Shown here: positions 56,257-56,876 of the stretch, in pieces | Layout of the letters: the number at the start of each line of letters is the position of its first letter | Position numbering within the stretch: the stretch's first letter is position 1 | From: a virus | Direction: 5' to 3' (one strand) | IMG/VR virus record: IMGVR_UViG_3300025890_002227 | Span: 1 to 56,876 of that record | DNA length: 56,876 nt | Notes under the pieces: generated by a model | What the model was told of the DNA's origin: nothing | Seen by the model: only the letters and a program-made list of their open reading frames with translations | Databases searched by the model: none | Translations under genes and position numbers: made by a program

Positions 56257-56334
56257 TGGTAGGATCAGGTGGACTCGAACCACCGACCCCCACATTATCA
56301 GTGTGGTGCTCTAACCGGGCTGAGCTATGATCCT
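56257..56334 (-). tRNA. tRNA-Ile (GAU)
   Basis: Acceptor AGGATCA/TGATCCT, anticodon loop CTGATAA (GAU), T-loop GTTCGAGTC, and encoded CCA. In a cluster of three minus-strand tRNAs, nearest to the sulfotransferase gene. Confidence 0.93.
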
Positions 56335-56338
56335 AAAT

Positions 56339-56429
56339 TGGCGGAGAGGGAGAGATTCGAACTCTCGAAGGGCTATTAACCCTTGCTGGTTTTCAAGACC
56401 AGTGCATTCAACCGCTCTGCCACCTCTCC
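56339..56429 (-). tRNA. tRNA-Ser (UGA)
   Basis: Acceptor GGAGAGG/CCTCTCC, anticodon loop CTTGAAA (UGA), long variable arm (class II), encoded CCA. Middle gene of the tRNA cluster. Confidence 0.93.
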
Positions 56430-56434
56430 TAGTA

Positions 56435-56519
56435 TGGTGCCCGAGGAGGGACTTGAACCCCCACACCTTTCGGTACTGGTACCTAAAACCAGCGCGTCTA
56501 CCAATTCCACCACTCGGGC
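56435..56519 (-). tRNA. tRNA-Leu (UAG)
   Basis: Acceptor GCCCGAG/CTCGGGC, anticodon loop TTTTAGG (UAG), class II variable arm and encoded CCA. Upstream member of the cluster; with the UAA tRNA-Leu it covers leucine codons read poorly in many AT-rich hosts (inference). Confidence 0.93.
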
Positions 56520-56535
56520 AATGTGTTAATATTAT

Positions 56536-56565
56536 TTACTGCCTACAGATAAAAAAAGGCAGTAA
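56536..56565 (-). other. Hairpin between truncated gene and tRNA cluster
   Basis: 8-bp stem TTACTGCC/GGCAGTAA around a 14-nt T/A-rich loop, in the 126-nt noncoding gap. On the minus strand it is followed by AT-rich sequence but no clear T-run; it may be a weak terminator or processing site. Confidence 0.45.
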
Positions 56566-56629
56566 TTAGACTCTGTACTCCGAAAAGAATTTATAATTGG
56601 GTCTTTGGGTATATCGTCTAATACTGCCT

Positions 56630-56646
56630 AAAAGCATAATGCTTTT
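56630..56646 (-). terminator. Weak terminator at the truncated gene's end
   Basis: 7-bp stem AAAAGCA/TGCTTTT immediately after the stop codon of the truncated gene, followed by a short T-run on the minus strand. Low confidence. Confidence 0.35.
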
Positions 56647-56876
56647 TATTTTTTCTGGTTTACAAAATCGTAAAATTTTTGTGCTGTTTCCATTATAGTA
56701 TCTATATTAGGAACAGAAGGCATTTCTACTTTTGTTACAATTTCGTCATGTTCCTTCTTAATGGAAGTCTCAAACTGACCCCATTTTGCATAATAGTCGT
56801 TTTGAACAAAGTCCTTAGCCATGCCAAGCAGTTCTGCTCTAATTTCATAACCATTTTTGTTTACTGTTACTTGTGG
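56646..56876 (-). CDS. C-terminal part of an unknown protein (truncated by window end)
   Basis: 76 residues in frame up to a TAA stop (56646-56648); the 5' end lies beyond the window. Helical, charged, with 'NKNGYEIRAELLGMAKDFVQ' and 'VPNIDTIMETAQKFYDFVNQ'. A phage-type small replication or structural protein is possible; no family recognised. Confidence 0.72.
   Translation of the reverse strand, partial: PQVTVNKNGYEIRAELLGMAKDFVQNDYYAKWGQFETSIKKEHDEIVTKVEMPSVPNIDTIMETAQKFYDFVNQKK

Noticed and set aside
56327-56569. Plus-strand 80-aa frame with RRGRDSNS and RRDLNPH motifs
   Set aside because: It is the well-known false protein produced by reading tRNA genes on the opposite strand; the three tRNAs lie in this region.

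Overview
This AT-rich window looks like part of the genome of a large marine T4-like myovirus (the cyanomyophage/pelagimyophage type) infecting a proteobacterium; the host cannot be fixed from this sequence. The evidence is the T4-type core: a DsbA-like late-transcription protein (1184..1444), a gp44-like clamp-loader ATPase (35666..36589), PhoH (29994..30749), a gp31/GroES-like co-chaperonin (38558..38971), dUTPase (40306..40842), tail-fibre and virion genes, phage-type tRNAs, and many T4-style late promoter boxes (TATAAATA and CATAAATA/GATAAATA variants) just upstream of genes. No rRNA, IS element, CRISPR array or photosystem gene is visible. Nearly all genes lie on the minus strand; plus-strand exceptions are guaC (3341..4456), an island at 30884..34553 and a pair at 49640..51381.

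Layout. 0-5.9 kb: leucine-dehydrogenase-like enzyme, DsbA-like protein, MORN protein, ADP-ribosyltransferase-like protein, GMP reductase and beta-rich paralogues. 6-12.4 kb: glycosyltransferase, FAD oxidoreductase, cupin, a phage protein with a conserved C-terminal domain, small early-type genes and a radical SAM protein. 12.4-14.9 kb: nucleotidyltransferase and structural proteins. 14.9-18.6 kb: ClpA, peptide deformylase and DnaJ-like protein. 18.6-24 kb: two fibre paralogues, a holin/spanin lysis region and virion proteins. 24-30.7 kb: methyltransferases, a 2OG oxygenase, TctA and TctC transporter parts, sulfotransferase-like proteins and PhoH. 30.9-34.6 kb: plus-strand surface-modification-type genes with an antisense 2OG oxygenase. 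34.6-41.4 kb: tRNA-Leu, clamp loader, sulfotransferase-like pair, co-chaperonin, DnaE-like fragment, dUTPase and a secreted metallopeptidase. 41.5-47.8 kb: tail-fibre/adhesin block. 47.8-56.9 kb: HtrA-like protease, plus-strand pair, a type IV pilin with a C-terminal extension, HNH protein, sulfotransferase and three tRNAs.

How it may work together (inference). Early genes appear to use sigma70-like promoters, three of which share an 18-nt upstream box at a fixed distance from -35; late genes use TATAAATA-type boxes. Several genes have either promoter type only 4-7 nt before the start codon, implying leaderless mRNAs. The accessory load is unusually metabolic and envelope-directed: keto/amino-acid enzymes, a TTT transporter lacking TctB, a periplasmic protease, a pilin, and at least five sulfotransferase-like proteins. 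Protein quality-control genes (ClpA, DnaJ, GroES-like, deformylase) probably support virion production or retune host proteolysis.

All assignments come from reading motifs by eye. No database search was possible, so unnamed proteins may belong to known families I did not recognise.
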